From positions 5,215 to 42,338 of the forward strand of contig JAIPMN010000641.1 of the NCBI GenBank assembly GCA_020650975.1: a stretch of DNA of 37,124 nt, given 5' to 3'. The stretch comes from Apostichopus californicus. Its lineage: Eukaryota > Echinodermata > Holothuroidea > Aspidochirotida > Stichopodidae. Position numbers and translations under genes: made by a program. Of this stretch, positions 10,697 to 20,479 are shown in pieces (positions within the stretch are counted from its first letter, which is position 1; every line of letters begins with the position of its first letter). Under the pieces are notes generated by a model. It was not told the DNA's origin, made no database searches, and saw nothing but the letters and a program-made list of their open reading frames with translations.

Positions 10697-11268
10697 GTAT
10701 TCTTCAACCTTAATGTGCAGGTACCCAGAGTGAACCCTTGTGTCTCGCAAACCCCAGAACCAAAGGTCAAAGAAATATTACCCTGTTTAACAGTGGCAGA
10801 AAATGAGGTCATAGGCACTTTATAAGACATAAGTCTGCTTAAAGTTTTAAAATACAGACTGCAAATGAACTATACTAATAGCTGTCAAACAACAAGGCAA
10901 AAGGTCTCAAGGATCTGGATAAGCCCTTCTCCTGCACAGATCCATAAGTTTGGCACCACTGGTGTTGTCGAATATATTCCCCCCCCCCACCCCCATCATC
11001 AGTTACCTATATCTAAACTGAGAACAATTTAGAGTGGATAGCTGAATGATTGACAATAAGTGGTAATCTTCCTTGTGTTAACAATTAGTATATAAAGTAC
11101 CACAAAAAAAACAAAATGGAAAAGGAAAAAAATTTCACAATAATTTTATCCCTGCTAAAAGTTTCATTCTGGAGTCGGAACTCTAAGCTTAGTTTTGTTC
11201 AGTCAAGGGTTCACAAGCATGTTAACTTAAAAAATGGTATTGCCAGAATGCATACCTAATAATGAATT
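10697..11268. repeat. Dispersed repeat copy 2 (uninterrupted)
   Basis: Homologous to 5125-6000 in the same orientation but diverged. It lacks the foldback MITE and so shows the pre-insertion layout around CCCTGCTAAAAGTTTCATTCTGG (11150-11172). Confidence 0.6.
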
Positions 11269-12335
11269 GGTGGCTTCGAACTCAGTGTTTGCTGGCAATG
11301 AGATATACAACTCTGTGGATTGCCCTCTTATTTATACTTCAGTTTGCTATTGAGGAAGATCCTGATAGGATCCAATTGTTAGGCTTGCTTACTTTTACAT
11401 ATCAACCTCAAACCTAGAGCCTAGAGCCCTGTTTATATTACACTCAAAGCATGATGTAGAATCCTGCCCTCAGGTTCAATGTTTAGTTTTAAACTAAGAC
11501 CCCATCATTTTAACCCTTCGATAGACTGGGATCAAGCGAGGATCAGAAACTGTGTTCAGAGTTAATTTTGTGATGTTGTTGTTTGTAAGTGCGTAACAAT
11601 AATAGTAGCTATTAATAACAGCGCTACAAGTCACACAGGTTTTGTCCTTAGTAAATTAAGGTCAGCAGAGACTATAATTTGATCTAATGATGCGTTAAAG
11701 TATTATGGTAAAAAATGGTAAAAAAGGTGAAATAGAGGTGAGATTTTGTATGGTCTTACAAACCTTTTCTATATAGGGTTCAATAACATAATGACTCTGG
11801 GAAATAATTAAGTGTTCAAATATTGTTTAACAGTTGTAAATTCTCAGAATTTTCTCTTATTAAATACTGTTGTTTCTGTGTACAAATACTGCTATACATC
11901 TTTGCACTTGTCTAACAGCAGTCTACCCATTTTATATCCATTTTATAGCACTTTGTGATGCTTTACCAGAGAATTTATTCCATGACGACTGGACTGAACT
12001 TTCTTTGATTTGTTAACTATAAACTACTTCATAAGCGTTTTTGTCTTTGACATAACTGAGTACAATATGTGGTCTTAATGACTGCCATTGTTCATTATGC
12101 TCTTCAGAGTAATCCTGATTCCTTGAAGCCTAAAAAAGCCAAACCCTGATTAATTCAATACTGCTTTACAGGATCTAGCTATTTGGTAAAGCTGTAGATT
12201 AATTTAAAGCCATATACCGAGGTTACAATAGTGTCCTTGCTATAGTGGCCCACAAATAACTTGGAAATGGTATACTTGTAACCTTAGCAATATGATTAAT
12301 TGATGACCTGGTTGACTAGAAGAGTGTGGCATGGT
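11269..12335. other. No gene seen
   Basis: AT-rich, frames broken on both strands, no clear repeat ends. Confidence 0.5.
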
Positions 12336-12442
12336 AGGGACATGTGGGGGGGAGGGTTGAGAGGAATAGGGGTAGGGAAAGGATCAGGGGTGGGAAAGGG
12401 GTGATGGAAGGGAGTAGGGTTGAGTAGGGAAGGACTCTGTGA
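12336..12442 (+). repeat. Purine-rich G tract
   Basis: About 100 bases almost all A/G with many GGG runs (GGGGGGGAGGG, GGGGTAGGG, GGGGTGGG, GGGGTG); could form G-quadruplex or triplex DNA. Confidence 0.7.
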
Positions 12443-12968
12443 AGAGAAGAGTGAGAGCCCTAGGGTTATAATCTCTTACAGCTAATATGTCAGATTATGT
12501 CCTACTAATTGGCTTTATACTTCCAATGATATTTGCAGTCATTAAACTTGCACAAATTTGTGCAGTGTTTCCTCTTACTCATAGAAAAAACTATGCCAAC
12601 TGGATGTTTTCTGGGTTACTATATAAACACATGCTGGGTTTGATTGAGTTAAAGGGGTACTGTCATGGAGCACAGGCTTTATGATGATATAATTATTCTG
12701 TGTTGGTCAAGTCCCTTCAGACCTGACGTTAAATTAATTTATGCCAAAGTAAAGAGCAGTTTGTATGTTACAACTGAGTGGGACTGAGTTTAGAATAGTT
12801 AAAAGAAACTAATCATCTTAATTAATTGAACAGTATGTTAACATCGATACCATTGTTGATTGCTGTACAGTACACATGTGCGATTTGGAAGGATATCTTT
12901 TCGAAGCAGTTTTCAAGATTTGCATGATGTCCTTCCTTTATACCAGTATGCAGCAGTGGTAGGCCTAC

Positions 12969-13014
12969 CTGCCACACAAAATTTGAAGGTGCAGCCGATG
13001 GAGGAGAAAACACG
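12969..13014 (-). CDS. Candidate short exon, minus strand
   Basis: This is a 46-base segment with excellent sites on both sides: acceptor CTTATCTCATCTCTAG and donor GGCAG|GTAGGC. One frame reads VFSPPSAAPSNFVWQ and exits in phase 0; another also lacks stops. It may be the rightmost visible exon of a leftward gene. The evidence is the splice sites only. Confidence 0.28.
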
Positions 13015-13182
13015 CTAGAGATGAGATAAGACCATTGGTGTATACTCTTCATTGATTAAGAATTAAAAATTTTTCAAGTATGCTAAAAAATTAGAGAAGT
13101 TTTCAGTTGTTACATCTTGGGGGTTCTGACACTACGCATTTATTATTACCAGGCATAGAGGATGATTTAGTTAGACCGTAAA

Positions 13183-13544
13183 AGAGTGTGAAGACTCGCA
13201 CAAAAAGAAACGTCTAATGCCGGTAATCTGACCTAGTTTCGAATGAGGTGTAACAGAAGTGTTAAACACCACCATCGATCCCAGAAATTACACACAGCTT
13301 GCTACCGTCGGTAATAAGACACTAGTGTACAGTCAGTACATACAGCTGCAGTCAATACCCACAGCACAGTATACAAACGATACAGCGATGGACATCTCAG
13401 GTCCAGCTAAAGATAACAATTAAGGTATCACATTTCATTACTGTCTGCATTTTGTAGCGACACAAACAAAACGTCACTTGCAAGCAACAGAAAGTTAACT
13501 TTTTCAGAGGGCTGCACGCGGTTTGGGGCGAGTCTTCAAGGCCT
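13183..13544. mobile_element. TTAA-type MITE, copy 1
   Basis: Near-identical to 15284-15648 in the same orientation. The terminal inverted repeat contains TGAAGACTCGC at the left and its complement at the right end. TTAA follows the right edge (13545-13548); the left flank is TAAA, a likely mutated TTAA. The minus-strand frames here are shared by both copies and are not taken as genes. Confidence 0.65.
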
Positions 13545-13752
13545 TTAAATGTTTCAGTGAGCAAAATGGCTTTGAGGCTGCAGCTGTCAAGTACTTCTTG
13601 AACTTTGAACATGAGTGACCATTATTTGCATTTCTAGCATATTTGAGGCAATACTGATGACTGATAAAGTAATACTTTATGGATTATTGTTGTAGGGTTT
13701 AATTTTCCATAAAAATTATTGCTTCTTATTTTAAAAATTCCAAACTCTGCAG

Positions 13753-13854
13753 AAGACAGCTTCTTCAGAAAAAAGATGATTCTCTTTTGATTGTGTTTGC
13801 GAAATCAATCGAAGACCGACTTGCTTTTGACAAAGTTTTGGAAATCTGTGAAAA
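13753..13854 (+). CDS. Gene A exon (coiled-coil start)
   Basis: The acceptor is AACTCTGCAG at 13743-13752. One base completes a split codon and 33 codons follow, including QLLQKKDDSLLIVFAKSIED and RLAFDKVLEICE, ending AA|GTGACT (phase 2). The next exon starts with a single A, so the junction codon is AAA (Lys). If the donor is not used, a TGA follows at 13856. The GTGACT donor is weak; the support is the phase fit and the helical composition, which continues into the next two exons. Confidence 0.45.
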
Positions 13855-16800
13855 GTGACTCTGCAGTTGTGCATTACTATTGCACTAAGGCCGCTTTCTA
13901 TTGACTCATTGCATAAAGCATTAACGTTGCTATTGCACTATCAACTCACTGCATAAGCATTAACATTACTATTGCACTTACTATCGACTCATTGCATAGA
14001 AGTATTAACATCCCCAGGAGATGGAAAGGCAAGGTATTAAACTATGGACTTGCATAGTTGCACTATGTACTTATGCACGCTTAGGCCACAAATCTAGTTG
14101 AATGAATGAATTCCTCAACTCAATGATGTCATACTATCAGCCTTAGGGGATTAAATTAACCATCCTTTCTTTTTGAAGCTACTGTAGTGTTACTTTTATA
14201 GATTGTGCGATTTATACATAGTTGTTGAAACTTTTGGCCTCAGAGTGGGCATATTGTGTATGAATAATGTATGTTTGTATATATTGCTCTTCCATGATGC
14301 ATTCAGATTACTATTGAACAGGGAATAATTTATCCTGTATCACATTGCAGATACTGCTATGCAAAATGTGCAAATTGCAGAATGTATACAAGTGAAGAGA
14401 TGTGTAGCAGGTTTTGTACACAGGCATAGGTGTAGGAGCCCAATTTGATTTGGGGGGGGGGGGGNNNNNNNNNNGGGGGCTGTAACGACTTGCCCGAAAA
14501 ATATTACCAAAATTTTTCGCGCGCATATCATATAGGCATGCGTCGGTTATTACATCGCATGCCAATAACATACAATCATTTGCCGTGTTATTACCCTTCC
14601 ATATTGGTTATAATTATTGGGAAAGTCATTACAATAATAATGATCATAATAATATCAGTTTAACTATTGAAAAACACATAGCAAATTATTTTTCTTTCAG
14701 TAGGTGCCCGAAAAATTCTCAGCATATTGCCCGAATTTTCACAAAAATTTTGGTTGGGGGCTGCAGCCCCCAGCCCCCACCCTGCCGCCTTCTACGCCTA
14801 TGTACACAGGACCTATATAGTATTTAATATTAAAAAGACAACATACATCAGAGCATTCCAAACTGCTACACAAAAAAGTTGAACAGTAAATTATTCGGCC
14901 TAGCTGTACAAGCTGGCACGATAGTACCACTTTAAGCACAGATTGACTGTGTACACTTGATAATTCCTCAATTAAGAGTAATAGAGCAGCATGCCTGGGA
15001 AGGGCGCTAACTATACATATTACTCATTGTATGGATCAAAGGCTTCCCTGTATGACAAGGCCGTAGTGACTTCCTTATCTAGTATGTTCCCCTGATAAGA
15101 ATGTCACTTTGAATTAAAAAAATACACTCATCTTAACCTTGTAGATTTTGAGTCAGTCTCTGAAAGGAACGTAAAGGTCATATCTCAAGTATCCCATCCA
15201 CACTTGCACTGTCCCTATAATGTTAAGCACTGAACTATCAGTTCCAATCTCAGACCTACCATGCAATCCCACAAAGGTGTTAAAGGGTGTGAAGACTCGC
15301 GCAAAAAGAAACGTCTAATGCCGGTAATCTGACCTAGTTTCGAATGAGGTGTAACAGAAGTGTTAGACACCACCATCGATCCCAGAAAATATGCACACAG
15401 CTTGCTACTGTACCTTCGGTAATTAGACACTAGTGCACAGTCAGTACATACAGCTGCGGTCAATACCCACAGCACAGTGTACAAACGATACAACGATGGA
15501 CATCTCAGGTACAGCTAAAGATAACAAGGTATCACGTTTCATTACTGTCTGCATTTTGTAGCGACACAAACAAAACGTCACTTGCAAGCAACAGAAAGTT
15601 AACTTTTTCAGATGGCCGCACGCGCTTTGGGACGAGTCTTCAATGCCTTTAAGCACTGAACAATTAGTTCCAATCTCAGACCTACCATGCAATCCCACAA
15701 TGGTGTAAAACTGGAGATTTCCACAAGTAAAAACATTGAGATAGGTGCCTGAAACATGGAGATTTTACAAAAAATGTTCTACAAATCAAATAAAGTATTT
15801 TGGATTAATTTCAACAAGTTGTTTTATATTCAATCAGCCTGTATTTCTTGGAAGCTTTCTTTTACCAAAATTCTGTGTCTGCTTTCCATTATAATACATG
15901 TGTAAATAAATATCCACAACTCCATGTAAATCTACTGTACTTGATTAACTCTACTGGTTTATAGTAAGACTTTTGTATGTATGATACTTGGAGATTCCAC
16001 AGTGAGATGATACATTAATAAATGTGTAGTCACATTGTAAAAGTGTGACATTTGCATGGTAGGTTATCAGACCATCATGAAGTATGAACCTATACTATTT
16101 CCATGACATCATATACTTGAGAGCCTTGTAGTTTGAATACAAGTTACAACATACAGTACGGTTTCTACAAACTCTTCCAAGAAATTGACTCGGTTGTCAT
16201 AATTTACCCTGCAGCTATTCCACCTTGCACCAAAAACTACCGGTCCACCTCACATATGGTCAAAATTAAATAAATATGTTCGACTCAGTCAGGGCTGTCT
16301 GTTTCTCTTTCAGATCTGACATAAAAGCTGTGATCAAACAAAAAAAGGTGAGTGCTTTTGCCATAATTTTGCCTAAATCGAACAGGAAGTCACCTTTTTA
16401 TGACAATATTTCTATTCAGTTATATCTACAGAGCTGTCGAAAGAAACGAGCCCAGCTAAGACAAACCCTCCAGGTTCTGTTTTAAATTAAAGTTCATAAC
16501 AGTATAAATAGTGAACTTTCAGCAGTAGCAACTTTTTAATCATAGTTGTGTAGATCTGAAGAGAAGGTTTGCAGGGGAAAAGCATGATGGGAATATTTTT
16601 GATCAGGATTCAGGGAGTTGTTTGGTTATAATATTACAACCTCGGTTTCTGCAGGAAATTGTAGCGTGTGAAACCTCATCAAACTTGCCAGTAGTTTACA
16701 ACTCCATGCTTGGAAGTGAGTCACGGCAGATCACAGGTCACTCCCAGACTACAGTTTATCTCACTCTGGAGAAGAAGTGTGGACTGTCTTGGGTTCTGTT

Positions 16801-19800
16801 TGAACTTGGAAGGAATTTTGTGGGAAGAAAAATAGTAAGGGAGCAAATTTTTGTTTTCTTATTTTGATAGTTTTTGTATGAATTTCATTCTAAAGCCTCT
16901 TTGTCAATCTTTGGCCATCCTTTATTTTAATGCAGAAATTTATGTTTGATTTAGTTTGGAAGAATCATGAATAAAGAAGTAGCCAAATGATGGCAGTACT
17001 TACCTTGTTTCCAAGAATATGTTGTAGTGTTTGAAGTTTGAATGATAGAAAAAATTGCAAGAAGAAGGAAAGGATTAAGGACTGAAAAGAAGGATTAAGG
17101 AAAGATCAGATCAGGCAATGTAGGCCTAAACTATGTTATTAGTATTGTTCACTAGTTTTTTTTCAACACCCACCCACCCCCTCCTAAATCCCTGCCCCCA
17201 TCCATTGCACAAGTCAAAGACAAGTTTTATTTTCTAATTTTTCTCACAAGTAAGGTATTTGAAAGTAGATGTATGTGACCTACATTAATAAGTCCTGAAG
17301 ATAATTCAGCAAAACTGCTGTGTTATGTTAGATGTCAAACCTGAATCCTGTTTTAAACATTATTGTGCAAGTGTGCTGATTTATTATGCCATAGTTGTAT
17401 CTTTCATGTTTACTTAAAATGAAATTTAGTTGTAATTTATTTGTTTGTTATTAATTTGAAAGTTGGAAAAGCTCTACCAATGGATGTGTCCACATTAACA
17501 GTGTAACTGAAAGTTTGTCCACATTAACAGTGTAACTGAAAGTTTGTACTGCATTCACTAGTTAGGAAGTTGTTCAAAAGTTCAGGAACTTGAAGATTTA
17601 TCCAATAAAATGGATGAACAAATATAAAAACCAGTGCCTTGGTAGGCAAAGACCAATGAACAAAAGAATAAATATACCTCAAAGTAAACAGACTAACAAT
17701 ATCGATTGACTTAGTGAATACTTGTATGAAAAGCTCCTCAATTGTGTGTGATATGGTGCTGTCATATGGTACTACATGGTGTTGCCATATGACAATCCTG
17801 TCATATGGTTGCATGTATGCTTTCTTTTGTGTAAAAATGCTGACAATACAGTTGGTGTGCCCTGCACCTCCCCCCACCCCCACCCCCCAACTCCATTTCT
17901 TGGTTAATTGGTGCATTTCAAGACTCCACAGATGGATTTGTGTTTCACATCATATTTATGACTGAAACGCTTAAGGATTATGAAAGTTCAGATAATTATG
18001 ATAATAGGACGTGAGCCAAGAAATAAACTCTTTTGGTTACAATCCTTATTTATCTGTTAATTTGACCACAATTTAACTCACCAAAATTGTGGTTACAAAG
18101 TATATATAGCTCTACTGCAGGCAATTCTGGAACCATGCAGTACGTTCGCCAGTCAGTCTACAATCAAACAGTAGTATCGGTTTAATAATTCCCCATCCGT
18201 TCAAACCGAAACCGCTTTCCTTGACAGACATGTACTGGTATGACACAGAACTTGTCTTTCATCTAGGATATCTTTCCAGAGCATATGTAATTCTTTGCTG
18301 ATCAATGTTATTCCCGGCAGAATTCATGGGACTTAACATCAAAGGTAAAACCTTAGTTCACCAGCCCTGAGTTGAAGCTGATTCTGAAATATGATTCTCG
18401 TTAGAGCGACAACCAAAGATTCCATTCCTACAGTATCGAGAATTTATACTTAGAATCAATGTGAAACAATGGTAATATCAAATTAAAAACATCAATTTTA
18501 TGTTTTAGTTACAGAAATGAAGCGAAACAAGTGAAAACTATGAGAAATGTCATGTCTAATGTTACATTAATGTTCATATTTAATCCACTCCTGAGTCCTA
18601 CTGTAACTGTGGAACCACTACATTCCATTGAAGTTTCATTGCCATCTATGTTGGGTCATTGGCCCCACATTTTAGCATGCTAAAAGTGCTTAAAGTTGTT
18701 CCCTGGAAACTTTGAATTTCTGACAATCAAATCGTCACTTTCAAGAATTGTAACTGGGACAATTAAATGTCTTATTGAAGGAAACTCTCTTTAGGGCAGT
18801 AATCAAAAATATGTTGAAGTTTAAGCATGAGGGAGTGTTAATTATTCTACTTTCTAGCATATTTTAGGGCAAAAATAATAATGACCTTGAAAGATAGCTG
18901 GGAAAAGTGTGTGCCCCTTGTACACTATAATTGTTCATGTAAGCCATGAAGCCCTTCTAGAAATTACATTTGTTTTAATGTATAGTATTGTAGTATTATT
19001 CTGGGGTTCTTAATTGGTTGGAGCAAAGCGCCAGAGAAATATTAGATAAAGCAACGTGCAGGGTAGGCGGGTAGGGGGCCCAAGCCTATGGCCTATACAG
19101 GGGTCCACATCACCAATTGGTGTGAGATTTTGTTTCAAAGTGTTTCTTTTGCAGACTGGCTTTGGCCCGCAGATCACCTTTTGTGAACCCTTGGCATATT
19201 TCAGTGCATGTTTTGAAATTCAAGTTTGATCCGGAGGGCATTTACTCTCAGACTACACACTTGATTCAAACCTCTTTGGTTCCCGGTCTGAACTGCATTT
19301 GCACTAGTGATTTGGTATGGGACCTTACATGAATGCAAGCAACTGCATAGTTAGGTATCTCATTACTAACATATTACATAGCCATATTACATTTTGCACA
19401 AGAAGTCACTTAAACCACTTGTGTAATATTCCATGCAAAGGCCTTAGCATATTTCTTCTCACACGGAAAGATGTAGCAAGCTGGAAATTAACCTCGCAAA
19501 TTATAAATTAACTGCAAAGTTCTGCAGCCCGATTCTTCTATGCAAAGTAGCAATGCTACGAAAAATTGTTTGAAAGAGTTGTAGGTCTGAGTGACTGGTT
19601 GAATTAATATATTTGAAAAGTCTTAGATTTTGTTGAGGTTTTAATTTTTTTCAAGCATCTGCTAGACTGTGCTGCCACAACCTTCTACTAACATATGACA
19701 TGCACATGTGTTTGTCTGAGGGGTGATGCTATTCAGAATATGACCATGCAGCTGCTTGGAGCAGGCAGGTGGGCAGCTTGAAGTTACCTTTTGTAACATT

Positions 19801-20440
19801 GATCAAGCACCATATGACCACAAGTGAAAGCAAGAGTGTGGGAGAGATCAAAATGGGGTGGACTATAATGTGTCTGCCATGATATGGTGCAGTGTGGAAA
19901 ATGGCAGTAACATTTCCCTGTTTGCAGAATGTGACCAGTGCTTTTAAGTTAAATGATTGATTGTATTTTTCTCTCTATGCAGATGAAGATAACTGTGCAG
20001 AGGTAGCCTACTTAACCATCATTTCAACCAAGTCTTATTATGCTGTGCTAAACAACAAAGCTATAGGTATGATAAAAAATTCATTTTGGTTTAGTGCGAT
20101 ATAAGTGAAGGAGTTTGTAAGGATTCAACAAGTTGTGTAAAATTATGTAACAATAGGTGTTAAACATGGAATGGCTAAATTGTTTTGCATTATGTAGTAT
20201 TTATAAAGCTGTTGGTATTAAAACCAATCTAAAGTTATAAAGAGTAAAGAAGTTTAATTTCAATATTTAGAAAATACTCTCTCTTTTATAACCTTTTTTG
20301 TGTTTTTTTTTCTCACAGATCTGAATTTATTCCAATACGAAGTATTTGCTGTCTCTCTCTCTCTCTCTGTCCACTACATGTCTCTATCATCGCAGCACAT
20401 TATTTCTAACTTGCGCAGTAAATTTGCAAACATCGATTGA
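13753..20440 (+). CDS. Gene A: multi-exon coiled-coil / beta-rich protein, 3' part (spliced)
   Basis: This is the gene-level entry; the exons are listed separately. Exons 13753-13854, 16314-16347, 16420-16473 and 16655-16834 join in phase (split codon, 0, 0). They give a Lys/Arg/Gln-rich helical stretch (IEDRLAFDKVLEICEK, then KAVIKQKK, then RKKRAQLRQTLQ) followed by alternating hydrophobic, beta-like sequence (TTVYLTLEKKCGLSWVLFEL). Exons 19155-19306, 19983-20066 and 20319-20440 also join in phase and end at TGA 20438-20440. The first block ends in phase 0 and the 19155 exon needs phase 2, so at least one exon between 16834 and 19155 is not fixed. The start is missing; the first exon here begins with one base of a split codon. 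The product is not recognised. Coil followed by beta-sandwich resembles FAAP100/FANCB or BBS propeller proteins, a low-certainty guess from memory. No AATAAA lies just after the stop, so the last exon may instead splice onward (GTAAGT follows the TGA directly). Confidence 0.5.
13871..14012 (+). repeat. Minisatellite, about three 40-45-bp units
   Basis: Successive units share GCATTAAC(A/G)TT(A/G)CTATTGCACT and (A/T)(C/T)(T/C)GACTCATTGCATA, for example at 13872, 13918 and 13964. Units vary in length. It lies just after the first gene A exon. Confidence 0.65.
14425..14802. mobile_element. hAT-like MITE containing the assembly gap
   Basis: Left end CATAGGTGTAGGAGCC, right end the complement of CATAGGCGTAGAAGGC, and a perfect 8-base target duplication TACACAGG (14417-14424, 14803-14810). 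G-rich and C-rich arms (GGGGCTGTAACG, GGGGGCTGCAGCCCCC) surround repeated TGCCCGAAAA and CGAAAAA motifs. The gap interrupts the left G run. Confidence 0.75.
14465..14474. other. Assembly gap (10 N)
   Basis: Ten N between two G runs inside the MITE; the true length of the G tract is unknown. Confidence 0.99.
15224..15280 (+). repeat. 57-bp direct repeat, left copy
   Basis: TAAGCACTGAACTATCAGTT and onward, repeated with a few differences at 15650-15706, immediately on the other side of the MITE at 15284-15648. Confidence 0.8.
15284..15648. mobile_element. TTAA-type MITE, copy 2
   Basis: Ends AGGGTGTGAAGACTCGC and the complement of AGGCATTGAAGACTCGTC, flanked on both sides by TTAA (15280-15283, 15649-15652), as for piggyBac-like insertion. 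It differs from the 13183 copy by scattered substitutions and small indels. Confidence 0.7.
15650..15706 (+). repeat. 57-bp direct repeat, right copy
   Basis: Partner of 15224-15280, sharing CCAATCTCAGACCTACCATG and CAATCCCACAA.GGTGT. It shares its first bases with the TTAA at the right edge of the MITE. Confidence 0.8.
16314..16347 (+). CDS. Gene A short exon SDIKAVIKQKK
   Basis: The acceptor TTTCTCTTTCAG is strong, and the donor AAAG|GTGAGT matches consensus closely. The 34-base exon completes a split codon and then codes 11 residues (SDIKAVIKQKK), ending in phase 0. An ATG at 16276 is also in frame through the acceptor, so a transcript starting here could read MFDSVRAVCFSFRSDIK; internal-exon use is preferred because the splice sites are so good. 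Confidence 0.55.
16420..16473 (+). CDS. Gene A exon LYLQSCRKKRAQLRQTLQ
   Basis: The acceptor is ATATTTCTATTCAG and the donor CAG|GTTCTG, a moderate match. The 54 bases code 18 residues in phase 0-0 and continue the basic coiled coil. An alternative acceptor CTACAG at 16431 would drop four residues and keep the frame. Confidence 0.5.
16655..16834 (+). CDS. Gene A exon, start of beta-rich segment
   Basis: The acceptor is TCGGTTTCTGCAG and the donor AAAATA|GTAAGG. The 180 bases code 60 residues, phase 0-0, from EIVACETSSN to GRNFVGRKI. Alternating hydrophobic and polar residues (TTVYLTLEKKCGLSWVLFEL) suggest beta strands after the coiled coil. This is the longest exon of the first block and has good sites on both ends. 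What follows it is not settled. Confidence 0.6.
17486..17547 (+). repeat. Tandem duplication, 30-bp unit
   Basis: TGTCCACATTAACAGTGTAA followed by CTGAAAGTTT occurs twice head to tail with no difference, so it is recent or an assembly artefact. Confidence 0.85.
17761..17808. repeat. GTCATATGG inverted and direct copies
   Basis: GTCATATGG at 17761-17769, its complement CCATATGAC at 17785-17793, and GTCATATGG again at 17800-17808. Could form a short hairpin; function unknown. Confidence 0.6.
18121..18286 (+). CDS. Candidate extra exon of gene A (unplaced)
   Basis: A good acceptor (TATAGCTCTACTGCAG) opens a frame of 59 codons without an ATG start, ending TGC TGA at 18299. A donor TAT|GTAATT would close it at 18286. 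The reading starts QFWNHAVRSPVSLQSNSS and includes SLTDMYWYDTELVFHLGYLS. The entry phase (one base) does not match the phase-0 end of the 16655 exon and the exit phase does not match the 19155 exon. It is therefore an isolated candidate; a chance open frame in this region is quite possible. Confidence 0.2.
18322..18345 (+). CDS. Candidate micro-exon NSWDLTSK
   Basis: TTATTCCCGGCAG is followed by 24 bases coding NSWDLTSK and then a GTAAAA donor. It enters and leaves in phase 0, so it could follow the 16655 exon directly. A second phase-0 candidate with good sites follows at 18435-18472 (YREFILRINVKQ, ending TG|GTAATA). That one cannot join the 19155 exon, because TG plus its first A would make a stop. 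Both are tentative. Confidence 0.2.
19155..19306 (+). CDS. Gene A exon (LALARRSPF... segment)
   Basis: The acceptor TGTTTCTTTTGCAG is strong. One base completes a split codon, then the open frame reads LALARRSPFVNPWHISVHVL, KFKFDPEGIYSQTTHLIQTS and LVPGLNCICT. Two donors are possible. ACTA|GTGATT at 19307 leaves phase 1 and joins the next exon, which starts with two bases. TTG|GTATGG at 19315 is the stronger site, but its phase 0 runs into a TAG in the next exon. The 19306 end is chosen on phase. WHISVHVLKFKF looks like a beta strand pair. Confidence 0.5.
19983..20066 (+). CDS. Gene A exon EDNCAEVAYLT...
   Basis: The acceptor TTTCTCTCTATGCAG is strong and the donor ATAG|GTATGA good. Two entry bases are followed by 27 codons (EDNCAEVAYLTIISTKS, then YYAVLNNKAI) and one exit base. 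The phases fit both neighbours: A + AT makes Asn at the entry, G + AT makes Asp at the exit. Frame 0 has a TAG after seven codons, so only this phase is usable. Confidence 0.55.
20319..20440 (+). CDS. Gene A last exon, codes through a CT microsatellite
   Basis: A very strong acceptor (TTTTTTTTTCTCACAG) is followed by an exon that enters with AT. It codes DLNLFQYEVF, AVSLSLSVHYMSL and SSQHIISNLRSKFANID, then TGA at 20438-20440. A run of CT dinucleotides (20350-20367) lies inside the frame and is read as VSLSLS. The stop is followed directly by GTAAGT, so the same bases could be a donor; another possible donor is CGCA|GTAAAT. Either the gene ends here or an alternative splice continues it. No polyadenylation signal is seen in the 39 bases before gene B. 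Confidence 0.5.
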
Positions 20441-20479
20441 GTAAGTCTGTAAACTGGCAGTCTGATCCCCGAGATATTA

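Noticed and set aside
10221..10750. Open frames in and beside the hAT-like element
   Set aside because: They run across the TIRs and internal palindrome of a non-autonomous element; no transposase motif.
12487..12684. 65-codon frame with a hydrophobic start (MSDYVLLIGFILPMIFAVIK)
   Set aside because: It follows a usable acceptor, but no donor or joining exon was found; a chance frame is more likely.
14311..14663. Frames spanning the N gap
   Set aside because: They read through poly-G and unknown bases inside a MITE.
13397..15698. Similar minus-strand frames at 13397-13612 and 15441-15698
   Set aside because: They resemble each other only because both lie on copies of the same MITE and run past its edges into unrelated flanks.
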